NCBI RefSeq assembly: GCF_008386585.1
Contig: NZ_VUOB01000005.1
Coordinates: forward strand, 104,232 to 168,231
DNA: 64,000 nucleotides
From: Solihabitans fulvus
GTDB lineage: Bacteria > Actinomycetota > Actinomycetes > Mycobacteriales > Pseudonocardiaceae
Direction: 5' to 3'
Shown one piece after another: positions 33,851-43,311 of the stretch (its first letter is position 1; every line of letters starts with the position of its first letter). The position numbers were made by a program, and so were the translations under genes. The notes beneath the pieces were generated by a model, which was given only the letters and a program-made list of their open reading frames with translations, was not told where the DNA came from and did not search any database.

Positions 33851-36718
33851 ATGCGGACGGACGAGTCGATAGCGATTGTCGGCTGCTCGTGCCGCTTTCC
33901 GAAGGCGGCGGATCTCGATTCGTTCTGGGAGCTGCTGACCGCGGGCCGCGACGCCATCACCGAGGTGCCGGAAGGCCGGTGGCCCTCGGGGCAGGCTCCA
34001 CACGCCCGCGCTGGTGGATTTCTCGATGACGTCGACCTTTTCGACGCCGACTTCTTCGGCATCTCCCCGAACGAGGCCGCGGCGATGGATCCGCAACAGC
34101 GGCTGATACTCGAGCTGGCCTGGGAAGCCATGGAGGACGCGGCGATCGTGCCAGCCTCCCTCCGGGGCAGCGGGTGCGGCGTGTTCATCGGGGCCGCCGC
34201 CGACGACTACAGCGCGATGGTGGCCCTTGGCGGGCCTGCCGCGATCACCCGGCACAGCCTCACCGGGCTGCACCGCGGCATCATCGCCAACCGGGTGTCC
34301 TTCACGCTCGGCCTGCACGGCCCCAGCCTGGCCGTGGACACCGGGCAGTCCTCCTCCGCTGTCGCCGTCCACCTCGCCTGCCGCAGCATCCTCGGCGGCG
34401 AGTGCGCGCTAGCCGTGGCCGGCGGCGTCAACCTGAACCTCGTTGCGGGCAGCGCGCTGCGGGCCGAGCGGTTCGGCGCGCTGTCCCCAGACGGCCGCTG
34501 CCACACCTTCGACGCGCGGGCCAACGGCTACGTCCGCGGGGAGGGCGGCGGGGTGATCGTCCTCAAGCCGCTGTCGGACGCGCTCGCCGACGGCGACCGC
34601 GTCTACTGCGTGGTTCTCGGCAGCGCCGTCAACAGCGACGGGGACAAGGACAGCCTCGCGGTGCCCAACCAACTGGCGCAGGAGGCGGTGCTGCGCGCGG
34701 CCTGTGCCCGTGCGGCCGTCGACCCGGCCAGCATCCAGTATGTCGAGCTGCACGGGACGGGGACGAGGGTCGGCGACCCGGTGGAGGCGGCCGCGCTCGG
34801 CGGCGCGCTGGGTGCGGGGCGAGATGCGGGGCGGCCGCTGCTGGTGGGTTCGGTCAAGACCAACATCGGGCACCTGGAGGGCGCCGCGGGAATTGCCGGG
34901 GTCCTCAAGGCGGCGTTGTGCATCCGGCGCCGCGAGATCCCACCCAGCCTCAATTTCGTCACCCCGAACCCCGACATCCCGCTTGACCGGCTGAACCTGG
35001 CCGTCCGCAGCACTGGTGGACCGTGGCCGCGCCCTGACGAGCCGCTGCTGGCCGGCGTGAGCTCATTCGGCATGGGCGGCACCAACTGCCACCTCCTGCT
35101 CGGTCAGGCGCCCGGCGCCGCTGTCGAGGCGCCGGGCGAGGTGGGGCCGTTGCTGGCGTGGCCGATCTCGGCGCGCAGCCGTGGCGCGCTGCGCGGGCAG
35201 GCCGCCCGACTGAGCGACTTCCTCGCCGCCAGGTCCGATCTCGGGTTGGCCGACGTCGGGTTCTCGCTGGCCAGCACCCGGTCAAGCTTCGAGCACCGCG
35301 CCGTCGTCGTCGCGAGGACCCGCGCCGATTTCCTGCGTGGCTTGGCCGACCTGGCCAGGGGCGCGCCGTCGCCGGCCGTGCTCGACGGGCGGTGCGATGC
35401 GCCCTCGGGGCCGGGCTTTGTGTTTTCCGGGCAGGACACGGGATGGGCGGCGGCAGCGTGGCTGCGGCTGCGCGACGTTTCGGTGTTCCGTCGCGAGGTG
35501 CTTGCCTGCGCCGAGGCCGTGGACGCCCACTCGGACCTGTCGCTGGCCGACCTGCTGCGCCACGAACCGGTGGACCGGGACGAGGTCGCGCAGCCGCTGC
35601 GGCTGGCGGTCATGCTCGGGCTGGCCGCGCTGTGGCGCTCGGTGGGTGTACGGCCCGACGCGGTCGTGGGCCGAGGGATCGGCGAGGTCGCGGCGGCGCG
35701 AGCCGCGGGGGCACTGTCCATTGAGGACGCTGCTCGGCTCGCCGTGTGGCGCGGCCGGGAGGCGGCCGAGCCGCCCGGCGTCCGGCCCCGGCCGGCGGAG
35801 GTCGCGGTCTACTCAGCGGTGACCGGTGAACGGCTCGCGGCCACCGATCTCGACTCCGGGCACTGGAGCCGCGCCCTCGGGGAGCACACACGATTCGAGC
35901 GGGCCCTGGGGGCGATGGCCAACGACGGCCACCCGGTCCTCATCGAGATCGGCCCGCGCACACTGAACGCGAACCAGGCGCCGGTGGCGGTGGCGATGGA
36001 GGGCGGGGGCTGGCAGGAGTTCCTGCGCGCGGCGGCGCGGGCGCACGTGCGCGGCACGACCGTCGCGTGGCAGGTCGTCAACGCCGAGTTCGGCGGGCGG
36101 CGGGTGCCGTTGCCGACCTATGCCTTCCAGCGCGAACGCCACTGGCTGGCCTGCGACCCGGCGGGCCCACCGGCCCCCGTCGAGGCTCCACAGCCTGCTG
36201 GCGTCCCCGCCGCGAGCGGGCCCGTCCGGGCAGGGTCGGTGCGCGAGGTCGTGCTCGACGCGGCCGCCGCGACCCTCGGGCATCGCCAGTTGGCCGCCGG
36301 GGACGCGACCCGCACCTTCAAGGACCTCGGGTTTGACTCCCATGCCGCGCTCGAGCTCCGAGACCGGGTCGGCGACGTGACCGGCCTGCGGCTGCCGGCC
36401 TCGCTGGTCTTCGACCATCCGACGCCGGCCGCGCTCGCCGATCATCTGCGCGACCGGCTCGCCGCGACCGAACCGGCGCCAGCGGCGGCGTCCCTGGACG
36501 CGGCGTTGCACACGATCGGCGCGGCGGTGGCCGGCCTGACCGTGGACGACGAGCGCGCGGCGGTCAGAGCGCGTCTGCTGGAACTGGTCTGGCGACTCGA
36601 CGAAGAGGGCGCGGGCACCGAGAACGGCACGGACGAGGAACTGCTCGCCACGCTTGAGCGCGAGTTCGGCCCGCCTCCCGGCCCGCCCCACGATCGGGGG
36701 GACCCACATGGCGAGTGA
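33851..36718 (+). CDS. PKS loading module: KSQ - inactive AT - ACP
   Basis: The 955-residue protein starts with a ketosynthase domain (about 5-420) in which the active-site cysteine is glutamine: VDTGQSSSAVAV, Gln166. His motifs HGTGTRVGDP and KTNIGHLEG are kept. This is a KSQ, which decarboxylates malonyl-ACP to acetyl-ACP (or methylmalonyl- to propionyl-) to start a chain. The acyltransferase (about 520-760) is degenerate: GHSxGE is GRGIGE with Gly609 in place of the nucleophilic serine, and the part that would carry the HAFH/YASH specificity motif is missing. An ACP (LGFDSHAAL; Ser830) and a C-terminal docking region follow. It overlaps the next PKS gene by 11 nt. The ACP must be loaded by another AT. 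Confidence 0.9.
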   Translation: MRTDESIAIVGCSCRFPKAADLDSFWELLTAGRDAITEVPEGRWPSGQAPHARAGGFLDDVDLFDADFFGISPNEAAAMDPQQRLILELAWEAMEDAAIVPASLRGSGCGVFIGAAADDYSAMVALGGPAAITRHSLTGLHRGIIANRVSFTLGLHGPSLAVDTGQSSSAVAVHLACRSILGGECALAVAGGVNLNLVAGSALRAERFGALSPDGRCHTFDARANGYVRGEGGGVIVLKPLSDALADGDRVYCVVLGSAVNSDGDKDSLAVPNQLAQEAVLRAACARAAVDPASIQYVELHGTGTRVGDPVEAAALGGALGAGRDAGRPLLVGSVKTNIGHLEGAAGIAGVLKAALCIRRREIPPSLNFVTPNPDIPLDRLNLAVRSTGGPWPRPDEPLLAGVSSFGMGGTNCHLLLGQAPGAAVEAPGEVGPLLAWPISARSRGALRGQAARLSDFLAARSDLGLADVGFSLASTRSSFEHRAVVVARTRADFLRGLADLARGAPSPAVLDGRCDAPSGPGFVFSGQDTGWAAAAWLRLRDVSVFRREVLACAEAVDAHSDLSLADLLRHEPVDRDEVAQPLRLAVMLGLAALWRSVGVRPDAVVGRGIGEVAAARAAGALSIEDAARLAVWRGREAAEPPGVRPRPAEVAVYSAVTGERLAATDLDSGHWSRALGEHTRFERALGAMANDGHPVLIEIGPRTLNANQAPVAVAMEGGGWQEFLRAAARAHVRGTTVAWQVVNAEFGGRRVPLPTYAFQRERHWLACDPAGPPAPVEAPQPAGVPAASGPVRAGSVREVVLDAAAATLGHRQLAAGDATRTFKDLGFDSHAALELRDRVGDVTGLRLPASLVFDHPTPAALADHLRDRLAATEPAPAAASLDAALHTIGAAVAGLTVDDERAAVRARLLELVWRLDEEGAGTENGTDEELLATLEREFGPPPGPPHDRGDPHGE

Positions 36719-39700
36719 CCAGACGCTGCGCCAGTACCTCAGGCGCGCCACCAACGACCTGCGTGCCGCGCGTCAGCGGCTGCGAGACGCCGAGGCGGGG
36801 GTGCGCGAGCCCATCGCGGTGGTGGGCGTCGGGTGCCGGTTCCCCGGGGGTGTGGAACGCGTCGAGGACCTGTGGCGGATCGCGGTGGACGGCGTGGACG
36901 CGACCGGCGGGTTCCCCGGTGATCGGGGTTGGGTCGGGCCGGACGGGCCGCTGTCGGGCACCGGCGGGTTCGTCGCGACGGCCACCGGGTTCGACGCGGC
37001 GTTCTTCGGGGTGTCCTCGCGTGAGGCGCGGGCGATGGATCCGCAGCAGCGGCTGCTGCTGGAGGTTGTGTGGGAGGCGGTTGAGCGGGCTCGCCTGGAT
37101 GCCGGCACGTTGCGCGGGCGTGCGGTCGGGGTGTTCGTGGGTGTGTCCCCTTCTGAGTACGGGCCGCGGCTGCACGAGGCCGCGTCCGCTGCGGGGCACG
37201 TGCTGACCGGGACCGCGCCGTCGATAGTGGCGGGTCGCGTGGCGTACACGCTCGGGCTGGGCGGGCCGGCGTTGAGCGTGGACACCGCGTGCTCGTCGTC
37301 GCTGGTCGCGATTCACCTCGCCGGTCGGGCGCTGCGGTCCGGCGAGTGCGAGCTCGCGCTGGCCGGCGGGGTGTCCGTGCTGACCACACCAGGCATCTTC
37401 GCCGAGTTCGACGCGCAGGGCGGGCTTGCCGCCGATGGCCGGTGCAAGCCGTTCTCCTCGGCGGCCGACGGCACCGGGTGGGCCGAGGGCGCCGGGGTGG
37501 TGGTGTTGGAGCGGCTGTCCGACGCGCTGGCCAACGGCCACCAGGTCTGGGCGGTGATCCGGGGCAGCGCGGTGAACCAGGACGGCGCGAGCAACGGGCT
37601 GACCGCGCCGAGCGGGTCGGCCCAGCAGCGGGTGATCGCCACGGCTCTGGCCGACGCCGGCCTGTCGGCGTCGGATGTCGACGTCGTCGAGGCGCACGGC
37701 ACCGGCACCCGGTTGGGGGATCCGATCGAGGCCGCGGCGCTGGCCGACGCCTACCGGCCGCGACCGGGCGGGCCGCCTCTGTGGCTCGGGTCGGTCAAGT
37801 CGAACATCGGGCACACCCAGGCCGCCGCCGGTGTCGCCGGGCTACTGAAGATGATCATGGCGGTGCGGCTGGGAATGCTGCCGGGGACCCTGCACGCGTG
37901 CCCCGCCTCCCCGCATGTCGACTGGGACGACGGCAGGCTGGCGCTGCTCACCGAGACCATCCGTTGGCCGGAGTCGGACCGTCCGCGCCGGGCCGGGGTG
38001 TCCTCGTTCGGTATCTCCGGCACCAACGCGCACCTCATCCTCGAACAGCCACCGGAGCCGGTTGCCGCGCCGGCCGCCGCAGCCGGCGACGAGCCGTGGC
38101 CGAACCCCATGGTGTGGCCGGTCTCGGCGGCCTCGGCGGCGGCGCTGGCCTCGGCCGCCCGCCGGCTCCGCGGCCACCTCGACGCGAACCCCGGCTGGGA
38201 GCCCGAGCGGATCGGCTACTCGCTGGCCGCCACCAGGGCCGTGTTCGGCCACCGGGCGGTCGTGCTCGGCCGCACCCGCGCCGAGCTACTGGCCGGTGTC
38301 GACGCGCTGCGCGAGGGCAGCGACGGGCCTCGGCTGGTCCGGGGCGTCGCCGAATCCGGCCGGCCGATCGCCTACGTGCTGCCCGGGCACGGCAGCCAGC
38401 ACCCAGGTATGGGGCGCGAGCTGGCCGAGCGGTACCCGGTCTTCGCTGACGCTCTCGAGCGGGTCTGCGCCCTGCTCGACCCGCAGCTGCCCACCCCGTT
38501 GCGGCAGATCATGTTCGCCGATCCGGGCACCCGCGACGCCGACCTGCTGGACAACACCCGCTACACCCACGCTGCCGTCTTCGCCTATCAGACCGCGCTG
38601 TGCCGGCTGCTTGAGTCGCTGGGGCTGACCCCGGACTGGCTCATCGGCCACTCCCTCGGTGAGATCACCGCCGCGCACCTGGCCGGCGTCCTCACGCTGC
38701 CCGACGCCTGCGCCCTCCTCGCCGCCCGCGGCGGCCTGCTCGCGAGCCTGCCCGAGGGCGCGATGGCGGCGATCCACGCCGGCCCCGACGAGCTCGCGAC
38801 GCTCGTCGACGGGCTCGCTCCGGTCAGCGTCGCCGCCTACAACTCCCCCGGCGTCACCGTCGTCTCCGGTGATCCGGCGGCGATCCACGCCGTCGTGGCG
38901 CGCGTTCGGGACCTGGGCCGCCGCGCGGTCCTGCTCCCGGTCGGCCACGCCCTGCACTCCCCCGCCACCCACGCGATCCTCGAGGAGTTCCTGCGGACCG
39001 CGGCGAGCCTGGCCTACCACCCGGCCGGTCTGCCCGTGATCAGCACGGTGACCGGCGAGCCCGCCGCCGATGGGCAGCTCCAGGACCCCGCCCACTGGTC
39101 CGACCACATCCGCAAGCCCGTCCGGTTCGCCCAGGCCGTGGCCCACCTCGGCGGCGCGGCGCCGACCGCGACGATCCTGGAGATCGCCGCGGTGCCCACG
39201 CTCGGCTCGCACATCCGGCGCTGCCTCGGCGAGGACAGCACCGCGCACATCGCCAGCGCCGGTCACCCCGGCCAGCGGCAGCCGGAAAGCCTGCTGGCCG
39301 CCCTCGCGCACCTCCACACGCGCGGCGGCGGCACGGTCCGCTGGGAACGCGCCCACCCAGGTGCCGGGCATCCGGTCGACCTGCCCACCTACCCGTTCCA
39401 GCGCCGCTACTGCTGGCACCCCGACGCCGTCACCGTCGCCCGCGTCGGCCATCCGCTGGCCGGCCGGCCGATTCCGTTGGCACAGAACGAAAGCCGCTGG
39501 TTCGGTGGGACGCTGGCGGTGGACGAGCCGTGGTTCCTCGCCCAGCACACGCTGTTGGGCACGCCGGTCCTGCCGGCGTCCGCGATGATCGAGTGGGCGC
39601 TCGGGGCGCTGCGGTCGGCCACCGGTGGCGCGGCCGGGAGCCAGACACTGGACCAGGTGACGTTCCTGGCTCCGCTGCCGGTCGTCGAAGGGCGCCCGGT

Positions 39701-42104
39701 GAGCGTCCAGGCGATGGTCGAGGCCACCGAGGACGGTCACCGGGTTCGCTGTTTCGCGCGGCCGGCCGGCCTGCCGGAGGCGGCGTGGACGGAGCACGTG
39801 GCGGTAGCGCACGCCGCGCCTGGCGGGCCGGTGCGGCCGCCCGGGGTGGACCTGGACTGCCTGCGAGCCACGCTCGCCCAGCGCGACGTCGACGCCGTGC
39901 GGCGGGGGTGGTCGCATCGCGGGCTGGACCACGGTCCCGCCTTCCACGGCCTGAGCCGGCTGTTCTCCGGCGCGACCGAGGCGCTCGCGCTGATCGAGGC
40001 CGGGCAGGCCGCCGAGGACGGCGGCACATACACGCTGCACCCAGTGGTGGTCGACGCGTGCGTGCAGGTCGCGGCGGTGTTCCTGCCCGAGGACGGCGGC
40101 GCGGTGTGGTTGCCATCGGGGGTGCGCCGGGTGGTGGTCCACAACCGGCCGCCCAGCCGGGTCTGGTGTCGGGTGCGCTGGCAGGGCCGCCGGCCCGCCG
40201 GCGAGTGCGCGATGGACCTCGACCTGCTCTCCGAGGCCGGCCAGGTGCTGGCGACCATGGAGGAGATGCGGCTGCGAGCGGTGTCCCCGGCGGCGCTGGC
40301 GCAGCTGGGCGGCGCGCGGCTGGCGTGTCACGAGGTGCGCTGGCGGCCGGTCGTCGCGGAGCGCTCGCCCGTGGATCGGCCGGCGGGCACGTGGCTGGTG
40401 TCTGGCCCCGACGTGAACCTGGTCGGGCGGTGGTGTGCCGAGCTGGCTGCGGCGGGCGTGCCGGCAGTCGCGGTGCGCCCCGTGGCCACGGGCTCTGCGG
40501 ACGATGTGCGGCGCGGTCTCGCTGAGGCCGCCCGGGGCGCGGCGCGGCTGGCCGGCCTGGTCCTGCACTGCGGGACGCCGTCACCGGCCGGCGACCCGGT
40601 CGAGGACGGCTACCGGCTCACCCGGCACGCGTTCGCTCTGCTGAAGGAGTTCCTGCTGGCGCACGGCGCGCAGCGGCCGGACGTGGTCGTGTGCCTGGCC
40701 GATGGCGACCTCGCGCACGCCGCAGTTGGTGGGCTGACCAGGGCGGTCACCGCCGAGTATCGGGACCTTCGGTGCGTGCGGGTCGATCTGGGGCCCGAGG
40801 CGCCGGCGCTGCCGGAGCTGCTCGACCAGGTCGCCCGGCTCCCCGGCGCGGGTCACCTGGCGCTGCGCGGCGGGCGCTGGCAGGAGGCGCGGCTGCGGCT
40901 TCGCGAGCTGCCCCCAACCGCCGCCGTCCCGGTGCGCGCGGACGCCACCTACCTGATCACCGGCGGGCTGGGCGGGCTGGGCTTGGAGGTCGCTGGCTGG
41001 CTGGCCGGGCTGGGCGCCCGGTGCCTGCTGCTGGTTGGCCGGTCGTTGCCCGCCGAGGAGCCACCAGCACTGGCGGCGCTGCGGGCCGCCGGTGTGCGGG
41101 TGGAGCTGCGCCAGGTCGATGTCGCCGACCAGGGCCGCGTCGCGGACCTGTTGTCCGCGGCTAGCGGCGAGCTGCCCGCGCTGCGCGGGGTGGTGCACGC
41201 GGCCGGGGTGACAGCCGACGCCAGTCTGACCTGGTTGGGCTGGGAGCGGTTCGCGGAGGTGTTGGATCCCAAGGCGCGCGGCGGCTGGCACCTGCACCGC
41301 GGCACGGCCGGGCTCGATCTCGACTTCTTCGTGTTGTTCTCCTCGGTGGCGTCGATGATCGGGACGGCGGGCCAGGCGAACTACGCCGCGGCCAACGCCT
41401 TTCTCGACGCGCTGGCCGGCTACCGGCGCGATCGTGGCCTGCCAGCGGTCAGCGTGAGCTGGGGTCCGTGGGCCGGGGTCGGCATGGTCGCGCGGCGGGA
41501 CCTGGCCGACCGGCTGGCCGCCGCCGGCCTGTCCTCGGTCCCGGCCGGGGTCAACCTCGACGCTCTGGGCAGGGTGCTCGCCGGGGCGGCGTCGGGAGCC
41601 GCGACACCGGCGCACATCGGCGTGGCCTCGGTGGACTGGCGGCGGGTGGCGGCCGGCCGGCGGATGCCGGACACGGTGATCGCCGACCTGCTGCCGGTGC
41701 AACCCGACCGCACGGCGCCGATCCCGCGCAGGCCAGCTGGACCCGACCTGGCCCGGCTGGCGGTGCGGGATCCGGCCGCCGCCCGCGAGGCCGTGCTGGC
41801 TGGGCTGCTCCAGCAGCTCGCGCCCCTGCTGCGGCTGGCTCCGGAGGACCAGGAGGAGCTGCGGGCCACGGCCGGGCACAGGCACCTGAGCACCATGGGC
41901 CTGGACTCGCTGACCGCCGTGCAGTTGCAGAACCGCATCCTGCTCGACTTCGCCGCCGACATCCCGCCGGAGTTCCTGTTCAACGGCAAGACGGTGGTGG
42001 ACGTCGTGGAGTCGATCTGTGAGCAGTTGGCCCTGCGCAGTGTCATCGCGCTGGGCGACGAGCCGCTGGAGGACGGCGCCGACACGGAGATCCTGACGCT
42101 CTGA
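36708..42104 (+). CDS. Type I PKS extension module: KS-AT-DH-KR-ACP
   Basis: The 1798-residue protein has an N-terminal coiled-coil docking helix (1-33), KS (Cys195 in DTACSSSLV), AT (GHSLGE with Ser649; HALH at 747-750, near the HAFH of malonyl-specific ATs), DH (His947 in HTLLGTPVLP, Asp1116 in VDACVQ), KR (nucleotide loop TGGLGGLGLEVAG; Ser1546 and Tyr1559) and ACP (Ser1734 in GLDSLTAV). All look active and there is no ER. It would add malonyl, reduce and dehydrate, giving a 2-enoyl chain (crotonyl from an acetyl starter). The KR shows no LDD motif. No thioesterase follows, so the chain passes to the NRPSs. The start overlaps the previous stop. Confidence 0.92.
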   Translation: MASDQTLRQYLRRATNDLRAARQRLRDAEAGVREPIAVVGVGCRFPGGVERVEDLWRIAVDGVDATGGFPGDRGWVGPDGPLSGTGGFVATATGFDAAFFGVSSREARAMDPQQRLLLEVVWEAVERARLDAGTLRGRAVGVFVGVSPSEYGPRLHEAASAAGHVLTGTAPSIVAGRVAYTLGLGGPALSVDTACSSSLVAIHLAGRALRSGECELALAGGVSVLTTPGIFAEFDAQGGLAADGRCKPFSSAADGTGWAEGAGVVVLERLSDALANGHQVWAVIRGSAVNQDGASNGLTAPSGSAQQRVIATALADAGLSASDVDVVEAHGTGTRLGDPIEAAALADAYRPRPGGPPLWLGSVKSNIGHTQAAAGVAGLLKMIMAVRLGMLPGTLHACPASPHVDWDDGRLALLTETIRWPESDRPRRAGVSSFGISGTNAHLILEQPPEPVAAPAAAAGDEPWPNPMVWPVSAASAAALASAARRLRGHLDANPGWEPERIGYSLAATRAVFGHRAVVLGRTRAELLAGVDALREGSDGPRLVRGVAESGRPIAYVLPGHGSQHPGMGRELAERYPVFADALERVCALLDPQLPTPLRQIMFADPGTRDADLLDNTRYTHAAVFAYQTALCRLLESLGLTPDWLIGHSLGEITAAHLAGVLTLPDACALLAARGGLLASLPEGAMAAIHAGPDELATLVDGLAPVSVAAYNSPGVTVVSGDPAAIHAVVARVRDLGRRAVLLPVGHALHSPATHAILEEFLRTAASLAYHPAGLPVISTVTGEPAADGQLQDPAHWSDHIRKPVRFAQAVAHLGGAAPTATILEIAAVPTLGSHIRRCLGEDSTAHIASAGHPGQRQPESLLAALAHLHTRGGGTVRWERAHPGAGHPVDLPTYPFQRRYCWHPDAVTVARVGHPLAGRPIPLAQNESRWFGGTLAVDEPWFLAQHTLLGTPVLPASAMIEWALGALRSATGGAAGSQTLDQVTFLAPLPVVEGRPVSVQAMVEATEDGHRVRCFARPAGLPEAAWTEHVAVAHAAPGGPVRPPGVDLDCLRATLAQRDVDAVRRGWSHRGLDHGPAFHGLSRLFSGATEALALIEAGQAAEDGGTYTLHPVVVDACVQVAAVFLPEDGGAVWLPSGVRRVVVHNRPPSRVWCRVRWQGRRPAGECAMDLDLLSEAGQVLATMEEMRLRAVSPAALAQLGGARLACHEVRWRPVVAERSPVDRPAGTWLVSGPDVNLVGRWCAELAAAGVPAVAVRPVATGSADDVRRGLAEAARGAARLAGLVLHCGTPSPAGDPVEDGYRLTRHAFALLKEFLLAHGAQRPDVVVCLADGDLAHAAVGGLTRAVTAEYRDLRCVRVDLGPEAPALPELLDQVARLPGAGHLALRGGRWQEARLRLRELPPTAAVPVRADATYLITGGLGGLGLEVAGWLAGLGARCLLLVGRSLPAEEPPALAALRAAGVRVELRQVDVADQGRVADLLSAASGELPALRGVVHAAGVTADASLTWLGWERFAEVLDPKARGGWHLHRGTAGLDLDFFVLFSSVASMIGTAGQANYAAANAFLDALAGYRRDRGLPAVSVSWGPWAGVGMVARRDLADRLAAAGLSSVPAGVNLDALGRVLAGAASGAATPAHIGVASVDWRRVAAGRRMPDTVIADLLPVQPDRTAPIPRRPAGPDLARLAVRDPAAAREAVLAGLLQQLAPLLRLAPEDQEELRATAGHRHLSTMGLDSLTAVQLQNRILLDFAADIPPEFLFNGKTVVDVVESICEQLALRSVIALGDEPLEDGADTEILTL

Positions 42105-42195
42105 GAGGCCGGCAGCCGACATCACCGGACCGCTGCTCAAACCCCGCCCAAGCCAATATCGGGCAATCCCTCACGCAACGCCCTCTAGGAGCCGG

Positions 42196-43233
42196 TCAGG
42201 GTTGGTATGCCGGGGTGTCTCCGTCCAGGATCTCCAGCAGCTGGTCGACCGACTGCGCGACGGTGAACCGCTGCGCCGCCTTCTCTCGCTCGGCCTCGGT
42301 GAGCCGACCCATCCTGCCGGCCCGGCGGATGGCGTGCGCCAGGGCGATCGGGTCGCCCGGCCGGAACAGGACCAGCCCGCCGCAGTCGGTCTCCGGGTGG
42401 CCGCCCGCGTCGCCCGCCACGACCCGGCACCCGGCGTGCTGCGCCTCGACCGAAAGCGCCCCGAACGGCTCGGGCGGCAGGGTGCCGTGGCCGGGCATGA
42501 CGACCACGTCCTGGGTGACCAGCAGTTCGGCCATCTGCTGGCGGGTCTGCTCCGGCAGAGTCCTCACCATCAGGTTGGCCTTGAGCAGCGGTTCGACGAG
42601 GGGGTACTCGTTGCCTAGCGCGCCGGCCAGCACGACGGTGAAGACGAAGTCCTTGCCGTAGAAGTAGTGCAGTGTCTCCAGGAACGAGTACACGCCCTTC
42701 TCCACCGACAGCCGACCGGCGAAGAGCACCCGGACCGGGCCGGGCTCGCGCGGCGGCAGGGGCCGCACGCCGAAAGCCCTGTCGGCGAAGGGATACATGA
42801 CCGCGATCGTGTCCGGCGAGGCGCCCAGGTGGTCGGCCCACATGCGCGCGGCGGCGCGGCTGGGCGCGATGAGCCGCCGGTTGGCCAGCGCCGTGCGGTA
42901 GTGCTGCCGACTCAGGTGGACGTAGGGCCGGCCGTGCAGGATCTGGAAGGGCGGCTGGTCCGCCGGCGCGTCCAGCGGCTCGGTCACCAGCAACGACCGG
43001 CCGTCCAGGCGGCCGAGTTCCCGCACACTGGCATAGGCCTCGAACCTGACGTCCGGCGAGTGGCCGCGGCCGTCGTCGGTGCCCATCCGGAAGGTGACGA
43101 TCCGGTTGGCGATGCCACGCCGGTCCAGCTCGCGGCACTGGCCGAGGGTGACCATCTCCGTGCCGCCCTGGCTCGGAACGACCGGCAGCGGATCGTCCCA
43201 TGTGGACGAAGCCGTCCAGACGAACGAGATCAT
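42196..43233 (-). CDS. Family 4 glycosyltransferase
   Basis: The 345-residue protein is a GT-B enzyme: PSQGGTEMVTLGQCRELDRRG in the acceptor half and VRVLFAGRLSVEKGVYSFLETL, PPEPFGALSVEAQHAGCRVVAGDAGGHPE (the GT4 E-x7-E element) in the donor half. It adds a sugar from a nucleotide donor. It lies 78 bp downstream of NRPS gene 43312-47238 in the same direction, suggesting glycosylation of the product. No sugar biosynthesis genes are present in the window. No clear ribosome site precedes the ATG. Confidence 0.87.
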   Translation of the reverse strand: MISFVWTASSTWDDPLPVVPSQGGTEMVTLGQCRELDRRGIANRIVTFRMGTDDGRGHSPDVRFEAYASVRELGRLDGRSLLVTEPLDAPADQPPFQILHGRPYVHLSRQHYRTALANRRLIAPSRAAARMWADHLGASPDTIAVMYPFADRAFGVRPLPPREPGPVRVLFAGRLSVEKGVYSFLETLHYFYGKDFVFTVVLAGALGNEYPLVEPLLKANLMVRTLPEQTRQQMAELLVTQDVVVMPGHGTLPPEPFGALSVEAQHAGCRVVAGDAGGHPETDCGGLVLFRPGDPIALAHAIRRAGRMGRLTEAEREKAAQRFTVAQSVDQLLEILDGDTPAYQP

Positions 43234-43311
43234 ATCGACGACAATAGCGACGCCGCCGGTCCTGACCAGGGCGGCGACGGGACGCGGTTGAACGCCCCAT
43301 GACTGGACTGC

